DNA of 64,000 bases from Terfezia claveryi (lineage: Eukaryota > Ascomycota > Pezizomycetes > Pezizales > Pezizaceae). The notes below the pieces were generated by a model that saw only the letters and a program-made list of their open reading frames with translations, ran no database searches and was not told the origin of the DNA. The stretch covers positions 1 through 64,000 of the forward strand of contig WHUX01000111.1 of NCBI GenBank assembly GCA_015179025.1, written 5' to 3'. Positions 1 to 13,000 of the stretch are shown here, piece after piece. Position 1 is the first letter of the stretch. Each line of letters starts with the position of its first letter. Both the position numbers and the translations under genes were made by a program.

Positions 1-1439
1 GTATGCCCTTTGGATGATGCGGTCGTTGAGAACATCCAATGGCTGAAGATCGAGAAGGCGAGCCAGATGATCGGGAAGAGGTTCCGAGTTGGCTTGTACA
101 GGGGCCTTCTGAATTTTACGTGCTTCGCTCCAGTAATAAGCAGAAAGCCTTTTAGCCAACCCTTCGAACCCTAGGTGAATTTCCCAGAATAAAAAATGAA
201 AGTGAAGATCCCAAAAGAAAACGCGAAGGTGAAGAGCATTAATCATAAGCCGCGATGGCGTAGCAGGAAGGGTGAATGATGCTAGTAAAGAAAGTAAAAG
301 ACGGGCATGGGAAACATGCTGATCACCACCGGCCAACTGAGCGTCCAATGCAATTGTCCAGGCTTTGACCCTAGCAGCTTCCTGCTCAACTGTCATACCA
401 GTGAGCCAAGAGTATCCATCCCATCCGACACATTGCCTGATGCCCAATTTCATGAACTTCAATACCAATGCTGCCAGTTCGAGCCAGAAACTGTGGGGAA
501 CTGAGACGGTTTGGATAGCTGTCAACCAAGCTCTGCTTCGTACCTCAACTGGTGACGCAAGGGAAGGAACAGCTGATAACACAGGCTGCACGGACTCCGC
601 CTTAGCTTCCTTTGGCTTGGAATCGAAGAAGCCAGGTGAAAAGACGTATAAAATTGCGGTGAAGAACAGCAAAACCTCCAAAACGAGGAAGAAACTGTAG
701 TGAGAAGAAAGAGCTGACTGTGTCACACCCATATCAAAGGGCATAGCAAACGGTAGTGGGATAGCAAACAATCCTCTGCTATTCCCTTCTTGCTCTTGCA
801 GGCCGTTCGCAACCATCAACCCTGCCAAACTCCCAACCATTAACCTTGACATCAAGCCACCGCCTGGCCCTGTGCTTGCTGTCCTGCCAGGTCCAGCCAT
901 TACTCCACCCATGGTTGCCAACTTCTCGAAAGCACTTAATCGATTCTTCAAATGCTCGTTCTCCTCCTGTAATTTCTTCGATCTCTTCTCCAAATGCCTA
1001 ATATATTCGGTAGCCTTAGCAAGCACAGTAGCTTTATTAAGCTTATGCGCAGGTGTCAACCCTTCAAGATCTTCTTCTTCATCGTCGTCCCCAAGCTTCG
1101 ATGTGCCAGCCATTACCCGTAGAGAAGGTACCGAGTCACGAAGCGCAGCAATTTTATCGTTAAGATTTGTTCGATAACGCTTCTCGATCATATTGTGTGC
1201 GGTTTTCTTGGGCTGTTGCTTCCTGCCAGCGCTTATCTGGTTGTGGCTTGGTGGAGACTGATTAGGCTCGGGGCTATCACTGGTCTTTCGCTTTTTACTC
1301 CGAGGAACGGCTTCGTCTAGAGAATCATGGTGGTTTGACTCCGGACTACTTGACGAATGTGGCGATGAATTACTTCGAAACATAGATGTTTGTTGTGATG
1401 CCGGTTGATGTTGCTGTTGTTGCTGTGGCTGTTGCTGTG

Positions 1440-1526
<87 letters not shown>

Positions 1527-1585
1527 CCTGTTCCTGTTGCTGTTGCTGTCGCTGTTGCTGCTGAAGTCGAGCTTGCTGCTGCTGC

Positions 1586-1616
<31 letters not shown>

Positions 1617-2343
1617 GCTGATGCTGCTGTTGCTGTTGAAGTTGTTGTTGCTGAAGCTGTTGTTGCTGAAGTTGTTGCTGTTGCTGCTGCTGTTGTTGTT
1701 GCTGTTGTTGTTGAGGCTGAGACTGAGGCTGTTGTTGCCAATTGATAGGTGTAAAGTCGTCTTCCATCACCTCCGGGTTCCTCCAAGTAGAGTCAGATTG
1801 CTTTGGCTGCTGCCGTCCAAAGCCGCTACTACTACTGTTGAATGCAAACAAAGGATCCGATCCTCTGCCTTCCATATATGAAAAGTCAGATCCTTCGTAT
1901 GCCGTCTGAACATTGGGGTCCAGAAGGGAACTTCGAGGAGATATAGTCATTGGTTGTCCATTGAAGTAACCTTGTGTATTACTGTTCTCCTCGGTCTTGA
2001 TATTGTAATCGCTCATGCCAGGTGAGACCACATCACGTTGCTTCTGCTGTGGTTGCACCTGCTGTTGACCCTGGGGCTGCATGAAGGAGTCCCAATTGTT
2101 AGCCAGGTATGGGTCGTTGTAGGACGTGGGAAAGTCGGTCCACAGCGGATTGATGTTATCGTTGTTGTAAACAAAGCTAAAGGATTCGGGTGATAATGAG
2201 GTCGTAGACGAGAAGCCAGGAGGCGATGATGAGACGGGTGATACCGAGGATGTTGAGGGTGCGCCCGCAGAAAGTGGATTCTCAGCGTCAGCGTCCAGCC
2301 GAGCTAGGATTTGTGCACAGGTGGTGTAGTCTAGACCGTCCAT
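1..2343 (-). CDS. srbA: SREBP-like bHLH membrane transcription factor (SrbA type), 3' end cut by window
   Basis: Fungal SREBPs are ER-anchored transcription factors released by proteolysis under low oxygen or low sterol; they activate ergosterol, iron and hypoxia genes. The frame is open for 781 codons from the ATG at 2341-2343 to the window edge, with no intron seen. Order: Ser/Asp-rich acidic N terminus; a Gln-rich tract at about residues 203-316; a basic stretch (RSKKRKTS); a bHLH from about 380 with HNMIEKRYRTNLNDKIAALR, whose Tyr in RYR is the SREBP signature replacing the usual Arg; an acidic loop (GDDDEEEDLEG); helix 2 and a short zipper; a hydrophobic segment near 497-515; and a second membrane segment near 549-570 (FFLVLEVLLFFTAILYVF), followed by the region that matches the fungal SREBP C-terminal domain. 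The C terminus lies outside the window. The family call is firm; orthology to Aspergillus SrbA is inferred. Confidence 0.9.
1398..1736 (-). repeat. CAG/CAA polyglutamine-coding tract inside the SREBP gene
   Basis: About 113 codons, nearly all CAG or CAA in mixed order, lie in frame in the SREBP-like gene between its acidic N terminus and the bHLH. A few Leu, Glu, Arg, Ala and His codons interrupt the tract. The other five frames also read open here as long Leu, Val or Ala runs, which are by-products of the repeat and not genes. Mixed codons suggest slower slippage than a pure CAG array, but length polymorphism is likely. Confidence 0.9.
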
Positions 2344-3141
2344 GACCATAAAAGAAGCAGGAAACGTGGAAGAGAAAAAACAGCGTGTTTAAACTGAGGA
2401 GATGAGGGAACCGTAAGCCAAATTGACACCACTGAAATTCAGTGGACTGATTTGTCTGGCAATTGCTCGATGTAACTATCGGACCAGGGGTGACAGGGGG
2501 AAATGGTGGGGAGGGGAGGGTTAATCGTTATGATGTTATGAGGAAACTGCATGCAATAATATGGCCCCGGAAGTCGATGAGCCACAGCCTCAAGCACCAA
2601 CAAATAGATAAGTTAGTTGAGTTGACCCCGGTGATATTGATATTGAAAGCATATCACTACTTCCACGACAGGTACCCTTGTTCTGCTTTCCTTGTTGCCA
2701 GGCTACTGTACTACTCCTTTCGTTCCTTTCTTCAGGGCGGTCGAGTAGACGTTGCTCAAAATAGCTAGGTGTCTAATGGTAGCTCATGGTGATCGAGAAC
2801 GGCACGGCGAAGGAAACTGAGACGATGGGGTAAAGAATAAACTGTGGTTGCTATTTTTTCGAAGGATGACAGGGCATGGCAGGCTCCTTCAGCGTATGAG
2901 AAAGTGGGCTGATAGTGGTTCGAAGGATCGAATGTTCAAAGGTGGTGTGCATCTGGCAGCAAGGCTATCCCCACCCAAGGTTAGCGGCACAAGACTCCTG
3001 CTAACTGCAGTGCGCCTACAGTACGTAGAGGCATTCACGATACTGGTATAAAAAAGCATTCGCGAGCGGTATCCGCAATTGAAGGCTGCCAGGCCTCTTG
3101 TGAGGTATCTTGTTAGTCTCGGAAACACTCGGCTCCATGCT

Positions 3142-3201
3142 ATTAACATCATTGACAAGTGGTATAGATACATTAACATCATTGACAAGTGGTATAGATA
3201 C
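3142..3201. repeat. Exact tandem duplication of a 30-bp unit
   Basis: Two identical adjacent 30-bp copies, each beginning ATTAACATCATTGACAAGTG, occupy 3142-3171 and 3172-3201. They lie in non-coding sequence upstream of the SREBP-like gene. The absence of any mismatch suggests a recent duplication. Confidence 0.9.
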
Positions 3202-6200
3202 AAGTTGTTACAAGCAACTCAAATGGGTATATATACAATCCCACGGTTTCCACAATGAATCTGATGTCGAAACTGGTGTTGTGTTCTGGTACGTCAGAAT
3301 CTAAACATCATACCACTTTTTCGGGCTTATGTGGCGCTTCCGACTTACGCCGAACCGACGTACGACCTGACGACTCGCATGCCGAAAGTTTTTTGCACCA
3401 CATGAGAGCGCTCCGCCATCAGCCAATATCCCTGGTAAACAGCATCAACCTCCTCGTGTCAACAATACAAACCTGAGAAACCGGTCGATCCGGGAAACAT
3501 CAACATCCTTTGGACAAATTTTAAATCAGTCTGTTAGGCCTTCCCTGCTCGAATCCCGTGCAACCTTAGTTCAACGGTTTACGTGTGTGAAGCCGGACCG
3601 ACGGTCTTTAACGTCCGTTAAAACTGCTGATTTGACAACAGTTAAGCATCCTTCGTACTCCACTCATAAGGTCTCAATGAGCCTAGCACATACTGTGTGC
3701 TCGCCCCTGCATGATTAGTTAGCGCTTTGGGTTCTCGATTTCCTGCAGCGTTGGTATATTTCAGTAGCATTTTTATCGCATTATGCTAGATCCTGATCTT
3801 TCCAACATGGACTTTTCCCTGAAAATGAAAATCTGTCAGAGTACCTGTTGATCTTAGGGCACTCGCGGTCGCCCGATTTAATTTACTTTCAGTGAATCAT
3901 ATGTAGATCATATATGCAAATTTAATCAATCAAAATATTTTTCCTCTTAGGTCTCAGTGGTTGAAAGAGTCAGCAGGCTTCTGAAGGCTTATAGTACTCT
4001 GAAGTGGCAATTGTTTATGAATAACAACGCTCGTATCAGCTAGGCTGGTGGCAAAATTCCTTTGCCGCTCTGCATTTGGGTATAAGATGCATACAGACGT
4101 GGCTTCAAGAGCCATTCCCTACACTTCCTTCGCATATAGCAATATGTCTTCCCTCAGCCCAGCCAGCAATATAGTTTAGGTGACAGTTGGGGTCCTTAAC
4201 ATGGACAGTTCAAACAACAAATGGCTGAGGCACAGTGATCATGTTGTCAGTTCCGCGTTGATCCAATTGAACTGGGTGTTGATGCTAACGAGGCAGTAAT
4301 GCCTTTGCATCTGGCCTGTGACACCCCGCGTATGTGCGTATCAGTTGATAATCAACCTTTTTCTCGGCCCATATCGACCCATTTCATCTCTTCCCCTTCC
4401 CCTCTCTACCCCTTCGGATCCACATAATCGAACCGCAGGCTCGGTGAGGGGCCCCTGTACAGCCTACACTCTTTGTTGAGAGGCATAGCTAAGCAAAATA
4501 CTTAGGCTGGGCCTGTGGTAAATCTCGCAGAAGCGGGGTTTGTCCACACGCCTGTGGCCTAGGTATCGATCACTACGTTCCTCGACTTTTCCACCACGGT
4601 ACTTGAATAGTCTCAGCATAGTAATCCACCGATAGATATGAATTGTTTGCCTTCTATAATTAATATATAATTCTGGAGGCCCAGGACCCTTTTGAGGTTT
4701 GCTGACCTCAAACCGTTCTTGGGAGCCCAGCTTTGAATTGTGGTTCCGCTGCGAGCAAAAGGGGGATGCAGTCCATTGGTCACACCTGACCCAATTAAAT
4801 TTAGAACCGAATTTCGGATTCCAGAGCCTTATTCTCAATCCAAGAGCAATTTCCCTCAAGTTGGCTTCCTTCAAGCGTCCTTGGCTGCGCCAATTGAGGG
4901 TAAGACCCAACATGAAACACAACTTTACTATAAGATTGTCCTCTGATTTTCATGTGTAGAAACAACTTCCGTTATCTTCATTTTGATGAGGATTGGCATG
5001 CTGATATTGCAATAGTGTGGTACAATTTTAGTCTTTTCCATCTGCTTATCCCAGGGAGCGATCGCCAGACCGTGGCTCGTGAGATTTGCTAAATGACGGA
5101 AGGGCTTCTTTGGGTTCCCACTGTGTCGATCTGATTTCTTCTCCTCCGAGTAACAGCAACGTGTGGAACTGAAATAGAACAAGGTCGATGGGCTAATCGG
5201 GTCTGACTACCAACAGGTGGTACTGACTGTCACGATATCGTGTTCCCCAGAAGCAATTGCTACAGTCCCTAAATTAGTCGTGAGTACTCGACCCCCATGA
5301 GCTAAAGTTTTCGAAGCACGATTCACTCTGCACAACTCACACGACAAATTCAAATTTTCAAACTTACTCACGTCAAACCCCCTTTGTCCCGTGACAGGCC
5401 GAACTATTTTGCAGCCTTCAATCCCTCCAGATAGCAAAGAGGAGCTGTCAGGGCGTGTTTTTTTTTTTTCGGAAGTGTGCTAGGCTGACGCCTCTAGGTT
5501 AAAAGTGAAAAGTTCAGGGTAAGCATCAAACCCAAATTGATAACAAAAAGATTGTAGGAGAATTTTTTCCCATCCCTCGTTATCGGTGTACATCTTATCG
5601 GAATAACCAGCGCAACAACATGGGCCGAAGAATCGCACATAAATTTATATATATAAAACAAAAAAAAAACCGAAAGCTGTGAACTATTTTGTCGCTGCCC
5701 AACTAGAGGCCCCATCAGAAATCAGAAAGTTAATCCGTTCTCCATATAGGTCCAATCTGGCATGGGGTGCAACCGGTCGTCAATTGCATTGAAATATTAT
5801 ACAGTTCTCTGCGGCGCATTCTGGAAGCTCAGACTCACCAAATAACTAGTCTTGCATAATCTCCATGGTCACGGCTCATTCGAAATCAGTCTTATCTGAT
5901 CCTATCCCGCGGAACCATTACGCAATTTCCCCAAGACAAATGTCACGCCATCCCTAATGCAAGGGATCCAAATGTGTCAAATCACCCAGATAACAACCTC
6001 GTTGCCCTAGCCGGTTACAGACGTCAACAGCCTTTCTCAAACGGCTCCCTTGAGAATCCTTAGGTTTCGCGGAAATGCTGGAAAATTGCCAGGACTCTTG
6101 GCCCCTGATGGGGAAGGTAACCTAACATCCCGAAGGGCGTTAGTACGATCTCTTGATATGACGGCTTCCGTTTTACCCCTATAGGACCTTCGATATCTCC

Positions 6201-6830
6201 TCGACATCTTAGCCAACCAGGGTCTCGCTAACCCACCTGAGCCCAGCATGGATGTCAAAAACTCATGCTACATACCGCAAAGTATATCACATGCAGACTT
6301 TGCTAATGTCACAAGTAACCTCCTCATTCCTTCGCCCTCGCATTCTGTGGGATATAATGAAATTCTGATTTCTAATCCTGCAGCAGTAAACCATAGTCAG
6401 AAGATGTATTCACAGGTGGGGTTAATCACATGTATTCGTCGATATAAGTTCATCTCAACCTCTTTAACCAAACTAAAAATTATGTCTCCCGTTAATTGAC
6501 ATAACCCTGGTCGTTCGGAGATTCCCTTAAGAGCATAGTTAGGTATATACATATGTACCCCACACTGTCCAGAATCTGCAAGTCGGACCCTGAACCAATG
6601 CATGCCAGTACATTGACTCGGGTAAACTGGACAGTTTGGGGTATAAATGCATCAAGAGTTTGTCAGGATGCAATATCCATGGTCAGACCCTGGTTATATT
6701 AATGCCATTCGCCGTTAGGTTATGTTTCCATGCCCCGGTTCATTCGTCAGCCACGCTGTATTCTACTCATCACTTTAGATTTCCTCTAATGGCGGGCACG
6801 GCGTTTGCGGATCCTGGTTGAAAGGGCTCG

Positions 6831-6880
6831 GGTATGAAGCGATATGAAGCGATATGAAGCGATATGAAGCGATATGAAGT
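6831..6880. repeat. Five tandem copies of the decamer GATATGAAGC
   Basis: Five consecutive decamers are present. The first starts GGTATG and the last ends in T; the three middle copies are identical. No coding context was seen. This is a simple minisatellite that could vary in copy number. Confidence 0.9.
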
Positions 6881-9076
6881 GAGACATCGAAGTTTCCCCT
6901 AACGAAATTGGATCCAGCATACTTTTCATGCACTTTCTGGCATCAACTAACACAGTATAATGTGGACGGTATGCGCATAGCTGGTCAGCTGAGCAGGTTC
7001 AGAGCTGACCGGTGGGGATATCGATTCATCTGCCATGTTGCTCTAGAGTGGCCCTTTCTAATGCCTCGTGTACTGTGGTTGATAATTCATGTACGATATC
7101 CCGTTCTCGCAGGCTGTTGTCCGTGTCATTGCAGGTGATGGACGATCACTACTTGCTTTGGGCGGGTGTTCTACATGTGGCTAACCGTAACATATATGTA
7201 CATGCATGGATCTACAAGCTTCCCCACAAAATTCTGAAGATGCCCAATGCTGCTGCAACCCCATTCTATGTTACTAACAAATTCTTGATAACCTCCACGT
7301 CCCTGCAAATTTAAAATCCACCCACCGCGAAAATTTGCTAGCCCCCCTTTGCCGGCGAATGTCTTAATAGAGCTTGGTTTGAGATCTTGGGACATGGTTG
7401 TCTCTGTGCCCGATCCAGCGGGTTGCAGTGTTTTGTGCCTCAAGGAGTTCGTCTGAAGATATGATAGGGCCTGAAAATGGTTCCTTTGCCAACTGGTGGT
7501 GGTCGACAATTCACCTTCTTTGCCTGTGTGGATGGCAGATTCTTCTGTTTCTGAGCTTAAAATCCGGGGTAATCTTGGCCTGGCATAACTCCATACACCT
7601 GGTTGTGTAAAATGTATGTGCAGTCATATCTGAGTCTCACCTGCGACCATTATTACTTCTCTGGATATGTCCTCTCAGCAGTAATTCCTAACCTATCTCC
7701 ATGGATTGGATAGCGTGCTGAGGTCACTAGAGGACCAGCATTTATCGCAATCTGTGTAGGATATTGAAATAATTGGTAGCTGGGTGGCACAAGCCTCTTA
7801 TGGGAACCGATTTCTCAACCTTTTGTTGTTGAGTTTTAAGGATATATAAATGCGATATGCTGCCACCGAGAGGTTTCGGAGGAGTTCTGAAGCAACTTGC
7901 GAGCTCCTCCAGCACCGAGGTTATCCAATGCCGTCACCACCGTCTGGAAGCGTTTCCAACCACAAAGAACCAGGACAAAGTGAAAAAAATGGATAAAAAG
8001 CACAGACTGAGAGGAGATCCTTGGAATATCATAGAGTAGAAGCAAATTGCAAAAAGTAAAGTAAGCAAGAGACTTGTGCAGCAATTTGATAACGCACCAG
8101 AATTCAGACTCGGAAGGAGCTTCCTGCAGGGCAATGCAGCCTTCTAGGAGTGTACGGGCGCCTGGACCCGTCAAACACTTCTTAATTTTTTCCAGTCGAC
8201 TCGGGTTGACAAATCCTCCTCTCTACTGTCGAAGCTGGACCCAGTATCAGCCGCGATGGCAAAGTGGGGCATGTTGGGTAACACCCAGTTGCGAAAGTGA
8301 GCAAGAGCTGTGTTGCGTACAGAGGCCTGAGCTTGGACTCCACGAACCAAGCCAGCTTTGCAATTTCCCTTCTCTTTCTGATGTCACAAAATCTGTACCT
8401 AAAGGCCGGTGCATTTTGATGTTCCTGGCTGCATAGGGGTAATAGTCACGAGTTACCCCACACTTTCTTTCGACATCACCCTGTTCCCTGGCAATGGCTT
8501 ACCTTGCCGGGTGGTGCAGATACGGTTTCCTGAGCCCGCTTTTGTATCTCGGGACAAGAGAATGAAGGAAACGGGGCCAGGGTGCAGGGTGCAGCTGCAA
8601 GGCTTGGGGCTGATGCTATGATGACAGCAGTACCGGTAGTAGAGACGTGATTGATATTATTGTACAGTACCTATCGTCATATATCATTTTTGTTTTAGAG
8701 TACAATGCGCCGTAAAATCTCCCCTCAGCACTGTGTTGCATGCCCGAGTTTAGAGTAGGCCGTTGTGCGAAGCGACTACATCTACAGTACATACCAAAGA
8801 GCTCAGGTTCCCCGACCTGCACACCCATTTCAAAGGCGAAGATATGTTGCACCTGAGCATCACCCCCACCAGGGTCTCTCATAACGAAAAATTCCCCCAG
8901 ATAGTCTGGTCTACTGCATACTAGTCTGGCTGTTACTATTGGCTATCCTTGCCTTACAGTCCCTGAGGGGGTACCTCCGCCCACATCCCACCATACCATC
9001 ATCCACCTGGTCTGTCCACTCATTCCAATCAGATATAAACGCACCCCCATCCGCACCTCTGCCGCCGAAAAAAAAG

Positions 9077-10054
9077 ATGCTACGCTCTCCTACCTTGCAC
9101 ATCTCCACGCACGCTCCGCAGCTACAGGACGACGACTTGCATACCCAATCAACTTCCACTAGTCTCCCCTCTCCCCCGTCCTCTGAAGATCCTCCTACCC
9201 CCTCAGGGCCGAAAGCCTCGACTATATCTCAGGGTCCTTCCCTCCCACAAATTTCCCGTTCCCGCTCCCAGGAACCCTCATCCTCCCTAGCTGCACCAAC
9301 CTTTGCAATCGACACTCGACAACGACTCATTACCCAGCAGCAAGGAGCCTCGCACACACGTTCTCAGTCATTGTGCTCACGGCCCTCCCCAATATCTTCG
9401 AGCATCGTTCGAAACGGCAAGTCGGAGACTTACCTCTACGGTCTTATTGAAAACTCATCCTACCCCTTAAACCCGAACACTCAGCTCAGGATGTTGGCTG
9501 CCGAAGGCACCCCTGCTACCTGCTTCACCCTCACCTCACCATTACTTCCTCCTTCCCTTGCAAGTACCTCTGCTACTGCACCACCTCCATCAAGCAGCTC
9601 GAACTCCCGAAAGAAGCCGAAAACCAGGTTGACCCTCAATGCTCTCCCACGATTCCCCCAACCGCCATCTCACGCTCAGTCACATATGAGCAGTGGCTTA
9701 AGTAGCTCAATGAACACTCACTACCAGTACAATGTCCAACCTACTTACCAGTACAGCCAACACAGCTATGCTCAACAGCAATCAAGCTACCTTTCGGCCC
9801 AGCAGCAGCTTCAGATACATCAAAAGGACCTCATTCAGCAAGCTACACGGGGCACCCTCCCATCACACCACCTATTCCCTTCGTCGCCACGGTTAATTCC
9901 AATGGGTAGTCCCGGGCCGGTCACCCCGTTAACACTTGAGGAGGCACAAGGCGGATATCTTTTTGCAGGGTCGCCATCTAATACCTCCAGCATGCCATTC
10001 ATGCAGCAACGAGACATTGACAAATTAACTGCAATTGCTGCCTCTCAAAATTAA
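9077..10054 (+). CDS. Unrecognised Ser/Pro/Gln-rich protein, 325 aa
   Basis: I do not recognise this protein. The frame is open from further upstream (8939), but the ATG at 9077, preceded by an A-rich leader (AAAAAAG), looks like the better start because codons before it read like pyrimidine-rich promoter. The product is low-complexity: Ser/Pro/Thr-rich in the first half (SLPSPPSSEDPPTPSG), with a basic patch SRKKPKTRLTLNALPRFPQ near residues 175-195, then Tyr/Gln-rich sequence (YQYNVQPTYQYSQHSYAQQQ). The most structured-looking part is around SETYLYGLIENSSYPLNPNT. No membrane segment or signal peptide is visible and no intron is needed. It stands alone, with 6.7 kb empty upstream and several kb downstream. 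Composition resembles regulatory or RNA-associated proteins, but no function should be assigned. Confidence 0.65.
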   Translation: MLRSPTLHISTHAPQLQDDDLHTQSTSTSLPSPPSSEDPPTPSGPKASTISQGPSLPQISRSRSQEPSSSLAAPTFAIDTRQRLITQQQGASHTRSQSLCSRPSPISSSIVRNGKSETYLYGLIENSSYPLNPNTQLRMLAAEGTPATCFTLTSPLLPPSLASTSATAPPPSSSSNSRKKPKTRLTLNALPRFPQPPSHAQSHMSSGLSSSMNTHYQYNVQPTYQYSQHSYAQQQSSYLSAQQQLQIHQKDLIQQATRGTLPSHHLFPSSPRLIPMGSPGPVTPLTLEEAQGGYLFAGSPSNTSSMPFMQQRDIDKLTAIAASQN

Positions 10055-13000
10055 TAATATTTACTGCAAGTTTAGTTCCAGAGGGCCAGTCAGGACATTT
10101 CATTGGAGTCTGCATTTCCACTTCTTTTTCTAACGGGACGGAGTTTGTCCATCGAACAATGGTGCTTATCCTCGTTTCTGTGCGTTCATATTACCAGGTG
10201 GTTGCAGGATCGGGTTTTCCCCCGTGATCATCGAATTTCGCAATCCTCTTCCTTGCATGCAGCATGCGATCTACAGTTTATCTTGGTTGACTGCTCCGAT
10301 TGATTTCTCCTACGAGCGGTTTTCATTGTACTTCCCTATCTTGTGGGTGAACCCTGGAACGGTCTATCCTATCTGCAGGAGAATCTTATCGAGGCAACGT
10401 CCATTTTATCTCTCGACACGAATTGTGTGCGCATAGGCTACTGACACACGAGGAGTCCCAAACTTCATTCAGGCGTTTCCAAAAATTCTTTCCATCAATT
10501 TGTTAATGGCGTCTCGTTTTGTCATTATTGAAAAGGTCACCCTTACCACTTGGTATGGTTGCTCTACTAATCAATCCATATTCACATCACGTACACGTCA
10601 CCCACCACTCTGTTCATCTTTTTTTCTTAATGGGTGTTTTTCAAGGCCATACGAAGCGGAGAATAGGGGTTCAGTTAATTTCTTTTTCAACTTTGGGTAT
10701 TTCGGGTCTGTTTCACCTTTTTATGTTTTTCTTAGGAATAGCTTAGGGAGGATTCGGGGCGGGTGTCGGATATTGGAATATTGGGGTTTCTCATTTGTCT
10801 AACTTTGTTGTTCTTTGTTTTGCGCGTCGGTGTTTTTGCCATTTGTTTTTGGGTTGGTTGTTTGTGCTTTGCTTTTTTTGTTCTACGAGTGCTGTTTGCT
10901 TTTGTGTCGGGTGTTTTAGGTGGGAGGGAGTGGATGGGCGATGTGGTGCATAGTGGTGTGGTGTTGGAAAACATGGGCAATACATATACCTACGTTACCT
11001 ACAACCGGTACCTTATTTACCTTACATATTGTGTCATGAAGCATGAATATCTTATCACTATTGCAATTGTTCAGACGCGCATGAATATTTATCCTGCTTT
11101 GTGTTGTCTACCAGTGTGTCTATCGGCGAATGCTGGTTTGTCTTTGTGCTTGGGCTTTGTGTTTACCGTGTTGAGCTGGTGTTGACGTTTCTTGGAGTTC
11201 TAGGTTACTGTTAATCTTGCTATCATGGCGTGTTAACGCCTCTCGACATCGGAGCCATCGGTTTGGTTAGTTCGTGGAGCACTTTCTTTCATGGTGATTG
11301 GTCGCTGCAGGTGGGCTGGTGCACTTCGCTGGCCGTGTTCGGGCTTGTGAGATGAAGTTGAGGACATGGTCGAGCAGGTAGCAGATGTGCCGGCCAGACT
11401 ATTATCGGATATAGTGGAGTCTACTCTATGATATTCTACTCTGTGTGTTCATCTTGAGGTAGGACTTCAGGAAATATTTTCTGCTACTAACTACCCTTTC
11501 TTTACATGTAGATACATGTACATGTACTACAGCCCCAGCTTGACAGGGCACAGGGTCTGCATGAGTGCAGGTGTACGAAACTGTATGCATGCAGAAGCCA
11601 TGGCAAAGCAGGTTAGGCTTGGAATGAGAACATTCCAGGAGGTGGTCCAGTGGAGTACAGTAAAGTACCTCTCCTCGTACATGTACTTACATCCAAAACC
11701 TAATATGTACCTAGGTAAGTAGGTCAGGCGAATGGCAAATGCGCATTGGTATTTGTAGTGTTTTTTAAATCCGAAGGTAGAGAGAACTTGATTGGTGAAT
11801 GGGGTACCTAGGGAGACTTCGGGTTAGAGGGGGGCAGAATTAGTCTGGTTGGATGGAATGGCGGGATGATTCGGAGCGGGCTTGGAGCTGAGACTCGGGG
11901 GCAGTGGAGCTCCCTCAGCTCACAATGCGGTTGTTGAAACCACTGTATTGGGAAGGGGGGTTAACTACCAGTGGCGAGATGTTGAGGTGAAGTTGAATGA
12001 GCTACAGAATGAGCGTTTATAATTACATCATGACTCTATGAAACATATTCTATTGAGATCATCATTGCCCGTTTTCCACGTGTTCTGGCTGGCTGTCCAT
12101 TTTCATTTCTCGTGGCCGAAAACCTATATGCATCGGGAAGTCGAGAGCTTCAGCTGCATTCTCGTCCGGACTTCGAGTTTTTTTTTTTTTGGCCTATATT
12201 ATGACATGCACCCCCATGACAGGCGGATATTCAAAAATCTCCTTGGATTAATAGTACTGGCTCGATCTACAGTGCCCATCCAAAATTAGCCCACTCAGAT
12301 ATGCGTGAGAATTGCGAACCAGACTACCTCCAACTATGTACCCTGAATTATGTAAAACCCACTCACATAAACACGCATTACCTCATGTGGTGGAAATTCA
12401 AACTGAACTAAACTCTTCCAATACGAGAATACTTTCGAATTTCCCCACTCCTCCCCCCCACACCTAAGTCCCACTCCCCCCCACTGTGCATGAGAGAAGG
12501 GATGATCATGACGAGGGACAGTCCGCTGTCACAGCCAGTGGCCAGTTGTTTGTTTGGACGTATACATATGCCGAGTGGCGTTTGATATGCACAAACAGGG
12601 TAACTTAGCCGTTTGATCTAGGCATGTCAATCATCAGTTCCTTGTAAAAGTTGTAAAAGCAAAGAATCGAGTGACCAGCAGAGAAGAAAACGTATGGCCC
12701 CCCGGGGCAAAAACAGTAACCACAGAGTGTTTGCAATTCAGTCTATATGCGCAACTACAACTGGGCTGGAATGAAACGAAAGATGAGACGAACCCCATAC
12801 CTACAACCATACTTCGAGCTTGAGCTCTATATTTTTCTTTTTCTATCAGAAAGTATCACCTATACGCCAGACTACATACGTCCATCAACATACTATTGTA
12901 TTTCGTATATACAAAATAAGATGCAACCCCCATAATTTACCTAGTCCCACTCCGCATGAGTGCACCGCCACAGTGAATCTCGATCTCGAGCTTTTTCTTC

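Larger units (their letters stand above)
2344..9076. other. 6.7-kb gene-free stretch between two divergent genes
   Basis: No frame longer than about 150 codons and no recognisable domain or spliceable coding series was seen. The stretch lies upstream of both the SREBP-like gene and the 9077 gene, so it must contain their promoters and 5' leaders. It also holds two small tandem repeats (3142-3201 and 6831-6880). The last few hundred bases before 9077 are pyrimidine-rich, as fungal promoters often are. The short frames at 4464-4922 and 7836-8174 lack any protein-like composition. Confidence 0.6.

Noticed and set aside
1370..1881. Long Leu-, Val- and Ala/Thr-rich frames on both strands
   Set aside because: They are other-frame readings of the CAG/CAA tract in the SREBP-like gene and have no independent support.
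4464..4922. 152-codon minus-strand frame in the 2.3-9 kb gap
   Set aside because: No recognisable motif, no splice partners and composition close to non-coding flanks.
10763..11185. 140-codon hydrophobic frame that looks like a membrane protein
   Set aside because: Its hydrophobicity comes from a T/G-rich strand downstream of the 9077 gene; no family feature or splice context.
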